From Kofleriaceae bacterium (lineage in GTDB: Bacteria > Myxococcota_A > Polyangia > Haliangiales > Haliangiaceae): 48,903 nucleotides of DNA. Shown here piece after piece: positions 34,913-42,642 of the stretch (the stretch's first letter is position 1; each line of letters begins with the position of its first letter). The stretch lies in NCBI GenBank assembly GCA_013368795.1, contig JABFXX010000096.1, positions 1 to 48,903 of the forward strand. Direction: 5' to 3'. The translations under genes were made by a program, and so were the position numbers. The notes under the pieces are model-generated. The model made no database searches and was not told the origin of the DNA. It saw only the letters and a program-made list of their open reading frames with translations.

Positions 34913-35776
34913 ATGCTGCTCAATTACAACCACCTCTACTACTTTCACGTAGCGGCCGTCGAAGGCACAGTCGCGGCCGCGGCGCAGCGCCTCGGCGTGA
35001 CGCCGGCGACGGTGAGCGAGCAGCTGCGCGCGCTGGAGCGGGTGTTCGGCGTCGAGCTGTTCGAGCGTACCCAGGCCGGCCTCAAGCTCACGGACGCCGG
35101 GCGGCTCGCGTTCGAGCACACCGGCCCGATGTTCCGGCTCGGCGAGCGGCTCGTGAACCAGCTCATGGCGACGACCAGCGAGCCGACCAAGGTCATGCGG
35201 ATCGGCATCAGCATCGGCGTCGCCCGGTCTACCGCGACCACGTTCATCCTGCCGCTGTTCCAGCTCCCCGACACGTTCTCCTCGGTGCGGACCGACGATG
35301 CGGTCGAGCTGCTGCGCGACCTGCGCGGCGGCCTGCTCGATCTCGTGCTCTGCGAGGGCGAGCCTCCGGTGGCGTCGCGGCGCGGGCTCGCGTTCGTCGA
35401 GATCAGCCGCACGAAGCTCGTCGCGATCGCATCGACGTCGCTGACCCCGGCACCGGACTGGCGCGACACCAAGCTCCTCAACTACCGGCCGACGACGTCG
35501 TACCGGCGCGACGTCGAGGACTTCCTCGAACATCGCGGCCTGAAGCCGATGATCGCGGGCGAGGTCGACGACACGCTGCTCCTCATCGAGGCGGTCGCGG
35601 CCGGAGGCCACATCGCGATCGTGCCGTCCACCGTGGCGGACGAAGCGGTCGCCGCCGGCCGGATCCGCATCCTCGCGACGATCGAGTCCGCGAATCCGCT
35701 CCACGCGATTTACCAGGACAGCGGCGGGGCCCGCCGCGCGGTCGAGGCGCTGACCGGGCGTCGCCTCCCGCCGTGA
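34913..35776 (+). CDS. LysR-type regulator, NhaR-like
   Basis: A 287-residue LysR-family regulator. The N-terminal winged helix-turn-helix (1-65) starts LLNYNHLYYFHVAAVEGT and has TPATVSEQLRALERVFGVELFER. The opening NYNHLYYF and the spacing closely resemble NhaR, the activator of Na+/H+ antiporters in enterics. The C-terminal periplasmic-binding-like sensor domain spans about 90-287. The frame is open 16 codons further upstream, but the Met at 34913 matches family length. It lies 104 bases after the heme-oxygenase-like operon and before the second heme-oxygenase-like gene, so it is central to the island. A cation/proton antiporter is encoded about 3 kb away on the other strand. Confidence 0.88.
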   Translation: MLLNYNHLYYFHVAAVEGTVAAAAQRLGVTPATVSEQLRALERVFGVELFERTQAGLKLTDAGRLAFEHTGPMFRLGERLVNQLMATTSEPTKVMRIGISIGVARSTATTFILPLFQLPDTFSSVRTDDAVELLRDLRGGLLDLVLCEGEPPVASRRGLAFVEISRTKLVAIASTSLTPAPDWRDTKLLNYRPTTSYRRDVEDFLEHRGLKPMIAGEVDDTLLLIEAVAAGGHIAIVPSTVADEAVAAGRIRILATIESANPLHAIYQDSGGARRAVEALTGRRLPP

Positions 35777-35800
35777 CGGGAACAGTTCCAGGTATATAAG
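35773..35800 (+). promoter_or_regulatory. Candidate promoter with embedded palindrome, upstream of heme-oxygenase-like gene 2
   Basis: GTGACG (35773-35778) and TATAAG (35795-35800) are 16 bases apart and the AT-rich box stands out in this GC-rich sequence. Between them is a perfect palindrome GGAAC-A-GTTCC (35779-35789), positioned like a repressor operator. The -35 overlaps the LysR stop codon. Confidence 0.38.
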
Positions 35801-35820
35801 CCGCTTCAGGGCGAGCGCAT

Positions 35821-35907
35821 GCGCCCGGTGGGCGCGCCTGCCACGAAGGGAAAACCATAAGTAGGCCATCGGCCATCCCTGGGTCTCGCGCATGAGAGTT
35901 GCAGACC
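35821..35907 (+). promoter_or_regulatory. Structured 5' leader of the heme-oxygenase-like/histidine-kinase operon
   Basis: Three consecutive stem-loops precede the GTG at 35918: GCGCCC-GGT-GGGCGC (35821-35835), AGGGA/TCCCT (35847-35851 with 35876-35880) enclosing GGCC-ATC-GGCC (35864-35874), and GGTCT/AGACC (35882-35886 with 35903-35907). No T run follows any stem. I could not match it to a known riboswitch class. It may be a cis-regulatory RNA. GC-rich DNA forms such stems by chance, so confidence is low. Confidence 0.28.
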
Positions 35908-35917
35908 TCACGCGCCG

Positions 35918-36526
35918 GTGGACCCACTGTCGCCAGCGCAGCTGCGCCTCAACCTCGACACCCGCGAGCTCCATGCCGCGGCGGACGAGGGCTGGGCGTT
36001 CCTGCGCCAGCTGCGGATCCGCCGCCGGGACTACATCGACCAGTTGATCGTGACTTACGGATTCGAGAGCTCGGTGGAGAGCGCGTTCGCCTACACGCCC
36101 GGGCTCCGCGCGGTCATGGACCTCCGCGAGCGCGCACGTGCGGGCCTCATCGCGCAGGACCTGATCGCCGCGGGCATGTCGGCCCTGGAGGTGGCGCAGC
36201 TGCCCCAGCTCTCGCTGCTCGGCTTTGACTCGGTCCGCGAGGCGCTTGGCTGGATGTACGTGACCGAGCGGGCGACGCTGCATTTCGACGCGCTCCGGCG
36301 CTGGCTCCTGCGCTCGCTCGGCCCGGCGACCCCGACGGCGTATCTCCGCGCCTACGACGGCATCGCGAGCGCTCGCTGGTCTCAGTTCGGCCGCGTGCTA
36401 GATGCGGAGTGCAGCGACGAGCCAGGGATGCAACAGGTACTATCGGGGGCGCGACGCGGCTTCGAAGTGCTCGCGCGATGGTCCGAGCAGGTTCGTCCCT
36501 CCCTCCGCTCGCGAAGTGTGTCCTGA
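35918..36526 (+). CDS. Heme-oxygenase-fold protein (divergent), paralogue 2
   Basis: A 202-residue helical protein. LNLDTRELHAAADEG matches the heme oxygenase proximal helix (T-R-x2-H-x3-D/E, candidate ligand His19). RRDYIDQLIVTYGFESSVESAF matches the conserved second region, and LGWMYVTERATLHFDALRRWL (110-130) the distal helix. Here the usual Gly-Ser-Thr-Leu-Gly-Gly becomes Arg-Ala-Thr-Leu-His-Phe, so the catalytic pocket appears altered. It is about as distant from paralogue 1 as from typical enzymes. The start is GTG, with no Met in frame upstream. It ends 17 bases before the histidine kinase gene, so the two are almost certainly co-expressed, as heme oxygenase and phytochrome genes often are, but this kinase is not a phytochrome. 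Confidence 0.7.
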   Translation: MDPLSPAQLRLNLDTRELHAAADEGWAFLRQLRIRRRDYIDQLIVTYGFESSVESAFAYTPGLRAVMDLRERARAGLIAQDLIAAGMSALEVAQLPQLSLLGFDSVREALGWMYVTERATLHFDALRRWLLRSLGPATPTAYLRAYDGIASARWSQFGRVLDAECSDEPGMQQVLSGARRGFEVLARWSEQVRPSLRSRSVS

Positions 36527-36543
36527 CCGTGATCGCCAGATAG

Positions 36544-38580
36544 ATGCCGCACGAAGACGAACGCAGCGGGGGCGGCGGAGAAGGACCGAGCCTTCGCGAT
36601 CTCATTCGCGACCAGCAGCCCGCGATCCTGTCGGCATGGGAGCAGGCGGTGCGCGCCCTTCCTGCGGCCGCGAAGCTCGAACGCCCCGCGCTCGTCGACC
36701 AGATGCCCGCGATCCTCGACCGCGTCGGAGAGATGGCCGACGCGTTCGCGCGTGGGCTGACCGCGGTCGTCCCCGAAAATCTCGCAGAGGCGCACGCACT
36801 CGAGCGGCTCGACGACGGCTTCGATCCCGCTCAGGTCATCGGCGAGCTCGCGATCCTGCGCGACTGCATCCTCGAGATCTGGGAGCGCGGTGCCCTGCCC
36901 GCTCGCGGCCTGCGCGCCGCGATCCGCGCGGTCGACGCCGCGATGACCGCGACCGTCGAGCGGTTCAGCCGCGCGCGCGAACGGACACTCGTCGCACTCG
37001 AGCGGATCGCGACCGAGGCATTCGAGAGCGAGGGTCTCGACGAGCTCCTGAACCGCGTGCTGAAGATCTTCGTCGAGACGGCACCGGTCGTCGACACGGC
37101 GACGATCCTGATCCGCGACGGGGACGAGCTGCGCGTCCGCGCGAGTCTCGGCGAGAGCGATACCCGCGCGAGCTACACGGCGGTCTACGGCGTGCCGCTC
37201 ATCGCCGACGGCGAGGCGATCGGTGTCGCGCACATGGGCTCGCGGAGGGCGAGCGAGTTCTCGGCGGACGACAAGCGCCTGTTCGCGGTCATGGCGGCGC
37301 GCGTGTCGGCCGCGATCGCGAGGCAGACCCACAAGGAAGCCGCAGAGCGCTCGGCGGCCGAGCTCGCGGTCATCGCACGCGAGCAGCGGTTCCTCGCCCG
37401 CGCGGTGGTCGCACTGTCCAACCCCAACGTGCAGATGGCGCTCGCGGCGCTCGCGGACCACGTGGTGCCGGAGCTGGCCGACTGGTGTCTCGTCGACATC
37501 CTGCGCGATGACAAGCTCGACCGCGTCGCGGTGGTGCACGCCGACCGCGAGAAGGCCGAGCTCGCGCGCGCGTGGTCGCTGAGGTTCCCGCCGGAGTCTC
37601 GCCGGCCGACGACCATCCAGCACGTCCTTCGTACCGGCATGCCCGTGCTGATCCGCGAGGTGACCGAGCTGCGGCTCTCGCAGAGCCACGACCTTCCCGA
37701 ATACGCCGCGATCGTGCGGGAGCTCGGCGCGCGGTCGTGCATCGTCGCGCCGCTCAGCGCGCGTGGAAAGACGCACGGGACGCTCACGCTCGTCCGCGCC
37801 CGCGAGGAGTATGGCGAGCGCGAGCTCGCGATCGCCGTCGAGCTAGGACGTCGGGCGGGCGTCATCATCGACAACACGCGCCTTCACGACGACGCCCAGG
37901 ACGCGATCTTCTCGCGCGACCAGATGCTGTGGATCATGTCGCACGAGCTGCGCAGTCCGCTCGCCTCGATCGAGCTCGGCGCGACGCTCATGCGCGCGTT
38001 CGCGAGCGAAGAGCCGAGGCTGTACAAGCACCTCGATGCGGTCCTGCGCTCGGCGGCGCAGATGGAGCGGTTGCTCGGCGACCTGCTGGACACGATGAGC
38101 CTGCAGACCGGCCGGTTCTCCGTCCAGAAGAAGCGAGAGGCGCTCTCGGGAATCATCGATGAAGCGATCGCCGCGCACGAGGAGTCGGCGCTGCGCCGGT
38201 CGATCCGCATCGACGCTGACAGCGAGCTGCCCGGCATCTTCATGCTGTGCGATCGGACCCGCATGTTGCAGGCGCTCGGCAACCTGATCGGCAATGCGAT
38301 CAAGTTCTGCAAGGCCGGCGACGTCGTGTTCATCAAGGGCCGTCGCGTCGGCGACCAGATCCGTCTGCTCGTCGAAGACACGGGCCCGGGCATCGGCGAG
38401 CGCGACCTACCCTACGTGTTCGATCCGTACTGGTCGTCGCGGCGCAACGCGGCCAAGGGAACCGGCCTCGGGCTCTACATCTGCAGGGGCATCGTCGAGG
38501 CACACGGGGGCACGATCAGCGTCGAGAGCAAGCCCGGCGAGGGCACGACATTCACGCTCGCGCTGCCCGTCGACGAATGA
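36544..38580 (+). CDS. Sensor histidine kinase: RsbRD-N, two GAF domains, HisKA and HATPase
   Basis: A 678-residue cytoplasmic kinase with no membrane span. Residues 15-145 are an RsbRD-type N-terminal helical sensor (LRDLIRDQQPAILSAWEQ). GAF1 (about 165-260) appears to lack its middle, going directly from VRASLGESD to YGVPLIADGEAIGVAHMGS. GAF2 spans about 290-450. HisKA has phosphoacceptor His467 in MSHELRSPL. The ATPase has N584 (LIGNAIKF), DTGPGIGE (612-619) and GTGLGLYI (639-646). There is no biliverdin-binding Cys, PAS or PHY domain. No partner response regulator is adjacent. It is convergent with the antiporter, with stops one base apart. Confidence 0.9.
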   Translation: MPHEDERSGGGGEGPSLRDLIRDQQPAILSAWEQAVRALPAAAKLERPALVDQMPAILDRVGEMADAFARGLTAVVPENLAEAHALERLDDGFDPAQVIGELAILRDCILEIWERGALPARGLRAAIRAVDAAMTATVERFSRARERTLVALERIATEAFESEGLDELLNRVLKIFVETAPVVDTATILIRDGDELRVRASLGESDTRASYTAVYGVPLIADGEAIGVAHMGSRRASEFSADDKRLFAVMAARVSAAIARQTHKEAAERSAAELAVIAREQRFLARAVVALSNPNVQMALAALADHVVPELADWCLVDILRDDKLDRVAVVHADREKAELARAWSLRFPPESRRPTTIQHVLRTGMPVLIREVTELRLSQSHDLPEYAAIVRELGARSCIVAPLSARGKTHGTLTLVRAREEYGERELAIAVELGRRAGVIIDNTRLHDDAQDAIFSRDQMLWIMSHELRSPLASIELGATLMRAFASEEPRLYKHLDAVLRSAAQMERLLGDLLDTMSLQTGRFSVQKKREALSGIIDEAIAAHEESALRRSIRIDADSELPGIFMLCDRTRMLQALGNLIGNAIKFCKAGDVVFIKGRRVGDQIRLLVEDTGPGIGERDLPYVFDPYWSSRRNAAKGTGLGLYICRGIVEAHGGTISVESKPGEGTTFTLALPVDE

Positions 38581-38581
38581 C

Positions 38582-40336
38582 TCACGCGTGCGCCGGCATC
38601 ACCGGTGTCGCGCGCCGGAACTCGTCGACGACCCGATCGGCGGACTGGTCGTCGCGGCCGAGGTGGACGAGCGCCTCGAACGCGAGTCCGAACGCGAGCT
38701 CGCGCTCGCCGACGACGACGACGTCCGCGCCGTGCTGCTCGAGGTAGCGCTGCGCTTCGTTGCTGTGGGCGCGCGCGACGCACTTGATCGACGGGTTCAC
38801 GGCGCGCGCACGTTCGATGATCACGCCGGCCTTGAACGGATCCGGCGTCGCCGCGACGAGGAGGCGCGCCGATTCGGGGTGAGCCTGGCCGAGCACGCTC
38901 GGTCGCGTCGCGTCGCCGTACACCATCGCCTGGCCACGCTCGCGCTGCTCGACAACGCGGTCGCGGTGATCGTCGATCGCGACGAACGGGACGCCGCTGC
39001 GCTCGAGGATCTCGCCGATCGCCCTGCCGACGTGGCCGTAGCCGATGATGATCGCGTGATCGTGCAGACCCTCGTGCTCGGCGACCGAGATCTCGGGGAG
39101 CTCGGCCGCCTTGCGCTCGAGCAGGGCGCGTAGCCTCGGGTGGCGCTCGATCCACGGTGCGAGACGATCGGTGAACCAGAACGTGACCGGCTGGAGTGCG
39201 ATCGAGATGATCGCGGCGGCGACGATCAGGTTCTGGCCCTCGCGCGGCAACAAGCCGAGGCTCAGCGCGAGCGCCGCGAGGATGAACGAGAACTCGCCGA
39301 TCTGCGCGAGGCTCGCCGAGATCGTGAGCTCGGTGCGAATCGGGTAGTGAAACACCGCGACGATCAGAAAGGCCGCCAGCGACTTGCCGAGCATGACGAT
39401 CGCGACGACCTCGATGATGTGAAGCGGCCTGTGGATGAACACGACCGGGTCGAGCAGCATGCCGACGGAGACGAAGAACAGCACCGAGAACGCGTCCTGG
39501 AACGGCAGCGCGTCCTCGGCGGCCTCGTGGCTGAGGTCCGACGTGTTGACGACGATGCCGGCGAAGAACGCGCCGAGCGCGAACGACACGCCGAACAGCG
39601 CGGCGGCACCGAACGCGATGCCGAGCGCGATCGCGAGCACGGCGAGCGTGAACATCTCCCGTGATCCGGTGCGCGCGACGCGCTCGAGCACCCACGGCAC
39701 GAGACGACGGCCGACGAAGTACATCACCGCGGCGAACGCGCCGACCTTCGCGAGCGTGACGACCAGCGTGAGAGCCAGGTTCGTACTGGCGCCCGCTGGA
39801 CTCTTGCCGCCGAGCGGCACGGCAATCGCGGGCAAGATGACGAGCACGAGGACGGTGATGAGATCCTCGACGATGAGCCAGCCGACGGCGATGCGGCCAT
39901 CGAGCGTCTCGAGCATGTTGCGCGACTCCATCGCGCGCAGCAGCACGACGGTGCTGGCGACCGACAGACACAGCCCGAACACGAAGCCCGAGCCCCACGA
40001 CCAGCCCCACAGGCGCGCGGCGACCATGCCGAGCAGCGTCGCGATCGAGATCTGGACGATCGCGCCCGGGATGGCGATCTTGCGAACCGCGAGCAGATCG
40101 CCGACGGAGAAGTGCAGGCCGACGCCGAACATGAGCAGGATGACGCCGACCTCGGCGAGCTGCTGCGCGAGGTGGACGTCGCCCGCGAACCCGGGCGTGG
40201 CGGGACCGAGCGCGACGCCGGCGAGGATGTAGCCGACGAGCGGTGGCAGACGGAGTCGTGTCGCGAGGAGGCCGAACACGAACGCGAGGCCGATGCCGCC
40301 TGCGATTGTCGCGATGAGTGCCGTGTCGTGCGACAT
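38582..40336 (-). CDS. Kef/YbaL-type cation:proton antiporter (CPA2) with RCK domain
   Basis: A 584-residue monovalent cation/proton antiporter. The N-terminal 390 residues contain 12 or so membrane helices, including GYILAGVALGP, VGVILLMFGVGLHFS, the ion-site region GWLIVEDLITVLVLV and FALGAFFAGIVV. The C-terminal TrkA-N/RCK domain begins DHAIIIGYGHVGRAIGEIL, with the GYGxVG nucleotide loop and a following DDH, and is probably gated by NAD(H) or another nucleotide. Start 40336 has an excellent AGGAGG 4 bases upstream, one of the few strong ribosome sites here, and excludes the 11-codon extension. It would extrude K+ or Na+ in exchange for H+, and links plausibly to the NhaR-like regulator. 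Confidence 0.92.
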   Translation of the reverse strand: MSHDTALIATIAGGIGLAFVFGLLATRLRLPPLVGYILAGVALGPATPGFAGDVHLAQQLAEVGVILLMFGVGLHFSVGDLLAVRKIAIPGAIVQISIATLLGMVAARLWGWSWGSGFVFGLCLSVASTVVLLRAMESRNMLETLDGRIAVGWLIVEDLITVLVLVILPAIAVPLGGKSPAGASTNLALTLVVTLAKVGAFAAVMYFVGRRLVPWVLERVARTGSREMFTLAVLAIALGIAFGAAALFGVSFALGAFFAGIVVNTSDLSHEAAEDALPFQDAFSVLFFVSVGMLLDPVVFIHRPLHIIEVVAIVMLGKSLAAFLIVAVFHYPIRTELTISASLAQIGEFSFILAALALSLGLLPREGQNLIVAAAIISIALQPVTFWFTDRLAPWIERHPRLRALLERKAAELPEISVAEHEGLHDHAIIIGYGHVGRAIGEILERSGVPFVAIDDHRDRVVEQRERGQAMVYGDATRPSVLGQAHPESARLLVAATPDPFKAGVIIERARAVNPSIKCVARAHSNEAQRYLEQHGADVVVVGERELAFGLAFEALVHLGRDDQSADRVVDEFRRATPVMPAHA

Positions 40337-40427
40337 GCCGCCTCCTCGCTCACCTTGGCAGGACGGCAATTCCTCGTCGACGAGCGCCTGCGCACTCGGT
40401 GGTGCTCGGAGACGCTATGTACGCAGA

Positions 40428-41861
40428 CTAACGGCGACGTCGAAGCTCGAGCTCCTCTTGCTCGAGCGTGCGCTCGGCCGAGAACGTGATCGAGCCGTGC
40501 AGCCTCGGCGCGAGGCCCGCCCATCGCATCACCGCGGCGACCGCGACCGACTGGTCCTGGCTCGCGAGGTTCGCGAGCGACGAGCCATGGTTGCCGCCTG
40601 GCGCGATGAACTTGTACGAGTCGGTCGCCGCACCGAGGTCGACGGCGCCCGCGGTCCACGGATCGTTCTGGCCGTAGATGAGCAGGATCTGCGAGCCGCT
40701 CGACGCGATCCACGACTGCACGTCCGTCATCGCCTCGCCGTTGTCGTATGCGGGCGTCGGGATGTTCGCCGGGATGTACGCGCGCGCGGTGTCCTGGCCG
40801 GGATACATGAGGCCGACGAGGTAGCTCTCGTCGCTGATCGGGTAGCCGAGCTGCGTCGCGCTCTGGTGGTAGTACGGCAGGTAATCGGTGAGGTCGTCGT
40901 CGCCGTACGATGCGACCGAGATCGTCTGGTCGAGGAACTGGAACACGGTGTCGTCGCTCGCCGTGCTGCCCGGGATCGCCGAGCAGACGGACTGGTTGCC
41001 GTACTGCCAGAAGATGAACGGCAGCTCCTCGACGGCGAACTCGAGCGCGCGGTCCTCGCCGAGGATCTGCGTGTACGTCGCCTGCGCGCGCATGCGCGTC
41101 TTCATCGCGTCGCGACGGGCGAGCGCGAGATTCTGGAAGTCCTTGAGCTTCTGCCGGCAGGCCGGATCGGTCCCGACGTGCTCGAGGAACACGAAGTAGC
41201 GGTTCGACGGCGACTGGACGGCGTCGTCCGGGTAGTCGAACGGCGCGACGAGCGCGACGGTGCCGTCGACGTCGTTCGGGAAGAACCGGCGATGGAACAG
41301 CGACGTCATGCCGCCCTTGCTCGCACCGGTCGTGAGCCACTTGTTGGCGTGATAGATGCGCGCCTTGAGCGCCTCGGTGATGCGGTGCTGATCGGTCGCC
41401 GCCTGCTCGATGTCGAGCTTGGTCCAGTCGGCGGGCTCGGGACGCGACGGCGAGAAGTAGCGGTACTCCATCGACAGCTGGTTGCCATCGAGGAGCGAGG
41501 CGAGCTGCGAGCGCGAGCCGCGCGTCGAGACGAAGTAGCCGCTGTTGTAGACGACGACCGGCGCGTCGTAGTCGCGGTGGAGCAGCGTCATCCGCTGCGT
41601 GAACCGCGCGCCGCTCGGGTTGTGGTGATCGACGGGCTGGTCGTACGCGAGTACGAAGAACCGGTAACCGTCGACCATCGAGGTGCGCTCTTCGACCTCG
41701 AGACCGGGAATCGCGCGCAGCTCGTCGAGGATGTCGCCGAGCGGCGCGTTCGACGCGTCGGCCGACGCATCCGGTGAGCCCATCGGTGCATCGGGCTTCG
41801 CGTTGTTCGTGGAGTCACCGCACGCGATGCATGCGAGAAGGCCAATCACCCAGATCCGCAC
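40428..41861 (-). CDS. Peptidase S37-family (prolyl tri/tetrapeptidyl aminopeptidase-like) lipoprotein
   Basis: A 477-residue exported hydrolase. The N-terminal signal ends LLACIAC, then GDS and an Asp/Ala/Pro linker to about residue 40. The alpha/beta-hydrolase domain matches family S37 (Streptomyces PS-10 type): DHHNPSGARFTQRMTLLHRD, GNQLSMEYRYFSPSRPEPADW, nucleophile Ser181 in GASKGGMT, then Asp in YGQNDPW and His in PGGNHGSS to complete the triad. It would cleave short N-terminal peptides at the cell surface, fitting a predatory or proteolytic lifestyle. The start is GTG, with TACCAC 6 bases upstream. The longer frame upstream has no protein-like character. Confidence 0.88.
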   Translation of the reverse strand: MRIWVIGLLACIACGDSTNNAKPDAPMGSPDASADASNAPLGDILDELRAIPGLEVEERTSMVDGYRFFVLAYDQPVDHHNPSGARFTQRMTLLHRDYDAPVVVYNSGYFVSTRGSRSQLASLLDGNQLSMEYRYFSPSRPEPADWTKLDIEQAATDQHRITEALKARIYHANKWLTTGASKGGMTSLFHRRFFPNDVDGTVALVAPFDYPDDAVQSPSNRYFVFLEHVGTDPACRQKLKDFQNLALARRDAMKTRMRAQATYTQILGEDRALEFAVEELPFIFWQYGNQSVCSAIPGSTASDDTVFQFLDQTISVASYGDDDLTDYLPYYHQSATQLGYPISDESYLVGLMYPGQDTARAYIPANIPTPAYDNGEAMTDVQSWIASSGSQILLIYGQNDPWTAGAVDLGAATDSYKFIAPGGNHGSSLANLASQDQSVAVAAVMRWAGLAPRLHGSITFSAERTLEQEELELRRRR

Positions 41862-41973
41862 GGTCGGGTGGTAGCACGCAGCCCGGCAAGTCCCGGATTC
41901 ACACCGCCGACTTCCCCTAACGGCTGGCGATGCCACGATCACGCAGGTCGCGTGGCGCAGCGCGGCGATGACG

Positions 41974-41979
41974 TATAGT
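41974..41979 (+). promoter_or_regulatory. Candidate leaderless -10 element
   Basis: TATAGT (5/6 to consensus) followed by 6 bases and the ATG at 41986. This is what decides 41986 over the in-frame ATG at 41968, which would lie upstream of the -10. Confidence 0.42.
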
Positions 41980-41985
41980 CAAGGC

Positions 41986-42642
41986 ATGTGGGCGCGCGTG
42001 CACAAGCTCGATCGCGTTCGGCCTTCGCCGGCCGGCGGCGCCGTCGTCGTGATCGAGGACGAGCGCAGCGTGACGCAGATGCAGCGCGTGCCGAGCCTGT
42101 CGACGCTGGTCGCGGTCGCGCGCGTGCTCGCAGCACGCCGGGCGCTCGAGGCGAAGTTCGACGGCAAGGGCGAGATCCGCTACGCGGCGACGGCGCTGCC
42201 GAACTTTCTCTCGGAGGCGGTGACCCGCGCGGGCGCGGCGATCGCGACGCGCGACGGCGAGAAGATCCTCGTCCCCGCGCAGCCGGCGGGCGTCGCCGCG
42301 ACCGTCGACATCGCGTTCTCCGAGCTCGCGCATCACGCGCGCGGCAGCATCGGCATCGTCGATGTCGCGACCGCGCTCAAGCAGTACGAGGAGCGACGGC
42401 GCACGTCGCCGCTCGATCGTGACAAGGAGCCGGAGAAGTACTGGACGGCGGTGTTCGAGCTGTCCGCGCTCGCCGGCGAGCAAGCGCGCCGCGGCGGCGG
42501 CCGGTGGATCGACACGCGCGATCTGCCGGTGCCGTTCGCGATCAAGTTCGCCGACGGCAAGGTCTCGCATCCGACGGTGGTCGCGCAGAAGATCGTCGAA
42601 GGCGCGGACGTCGAGACCGCGAAGTCGGCGGACCCGACCTGA
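41986..42642 (+). CDS. Hypothetical protein (218 aa)
   Basis: A soluble, charged protein that I do not recognise. The N-terminal half starts WARVHKLDRVRPSPAGGAVVVIEDE and includes a Leu/Ala-rich helix (LSTLVAVARVLAARRAL) and two strand-like pieces. The C-terminal half has YWTAVFELSALAGEQARR and FAIKFADGKVSHPTVVAQKIVEGADVE. There is no signal peptide, Cys cluster or membrane span. The start at 41986 is 6 bases after TATAGT. The upstream in-frame ATG at 41968 is less likely. It is divergent from the S37 peptidase and convergent with the epimerase-fold gene, with abutting stop codons. Function unknown. Confidence 0.65.
   Translation: MWARVHKLDRVRPSPAGGAVVVIEDERSVTQMQRVPSLSTLVAVARVLAARRALEAKFDGKGEIRYAATALPNFLSEAVTRAGAAIATRDGEKILVPAQPAGVAATVDIAFSELAHHARGSIGIVDVATALKQYEERRRTSPLDRDKEPEKYWTAVFELSALAGEQARRGGGRWIDTRDLPVPFAIKFADGKVSHPTVVAQKIVEGADVETAKSADPT

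Noticed and set aside
35821..35907. Known riboswitch (cobalamin, c-di-GMP or ZTP)
   Set aside because: I compared the leader with remembered core sequences of these classes and found no convincing match, so only an unclassified structured leader is reported.
36544..38580. Bacteriophytochrome
   Set aside because: The kinase follows a heme-oxygenase-like gene, but it has no PAS/PHY domains, no bilin-binding Cys and an RsbRD-type N-terminus.
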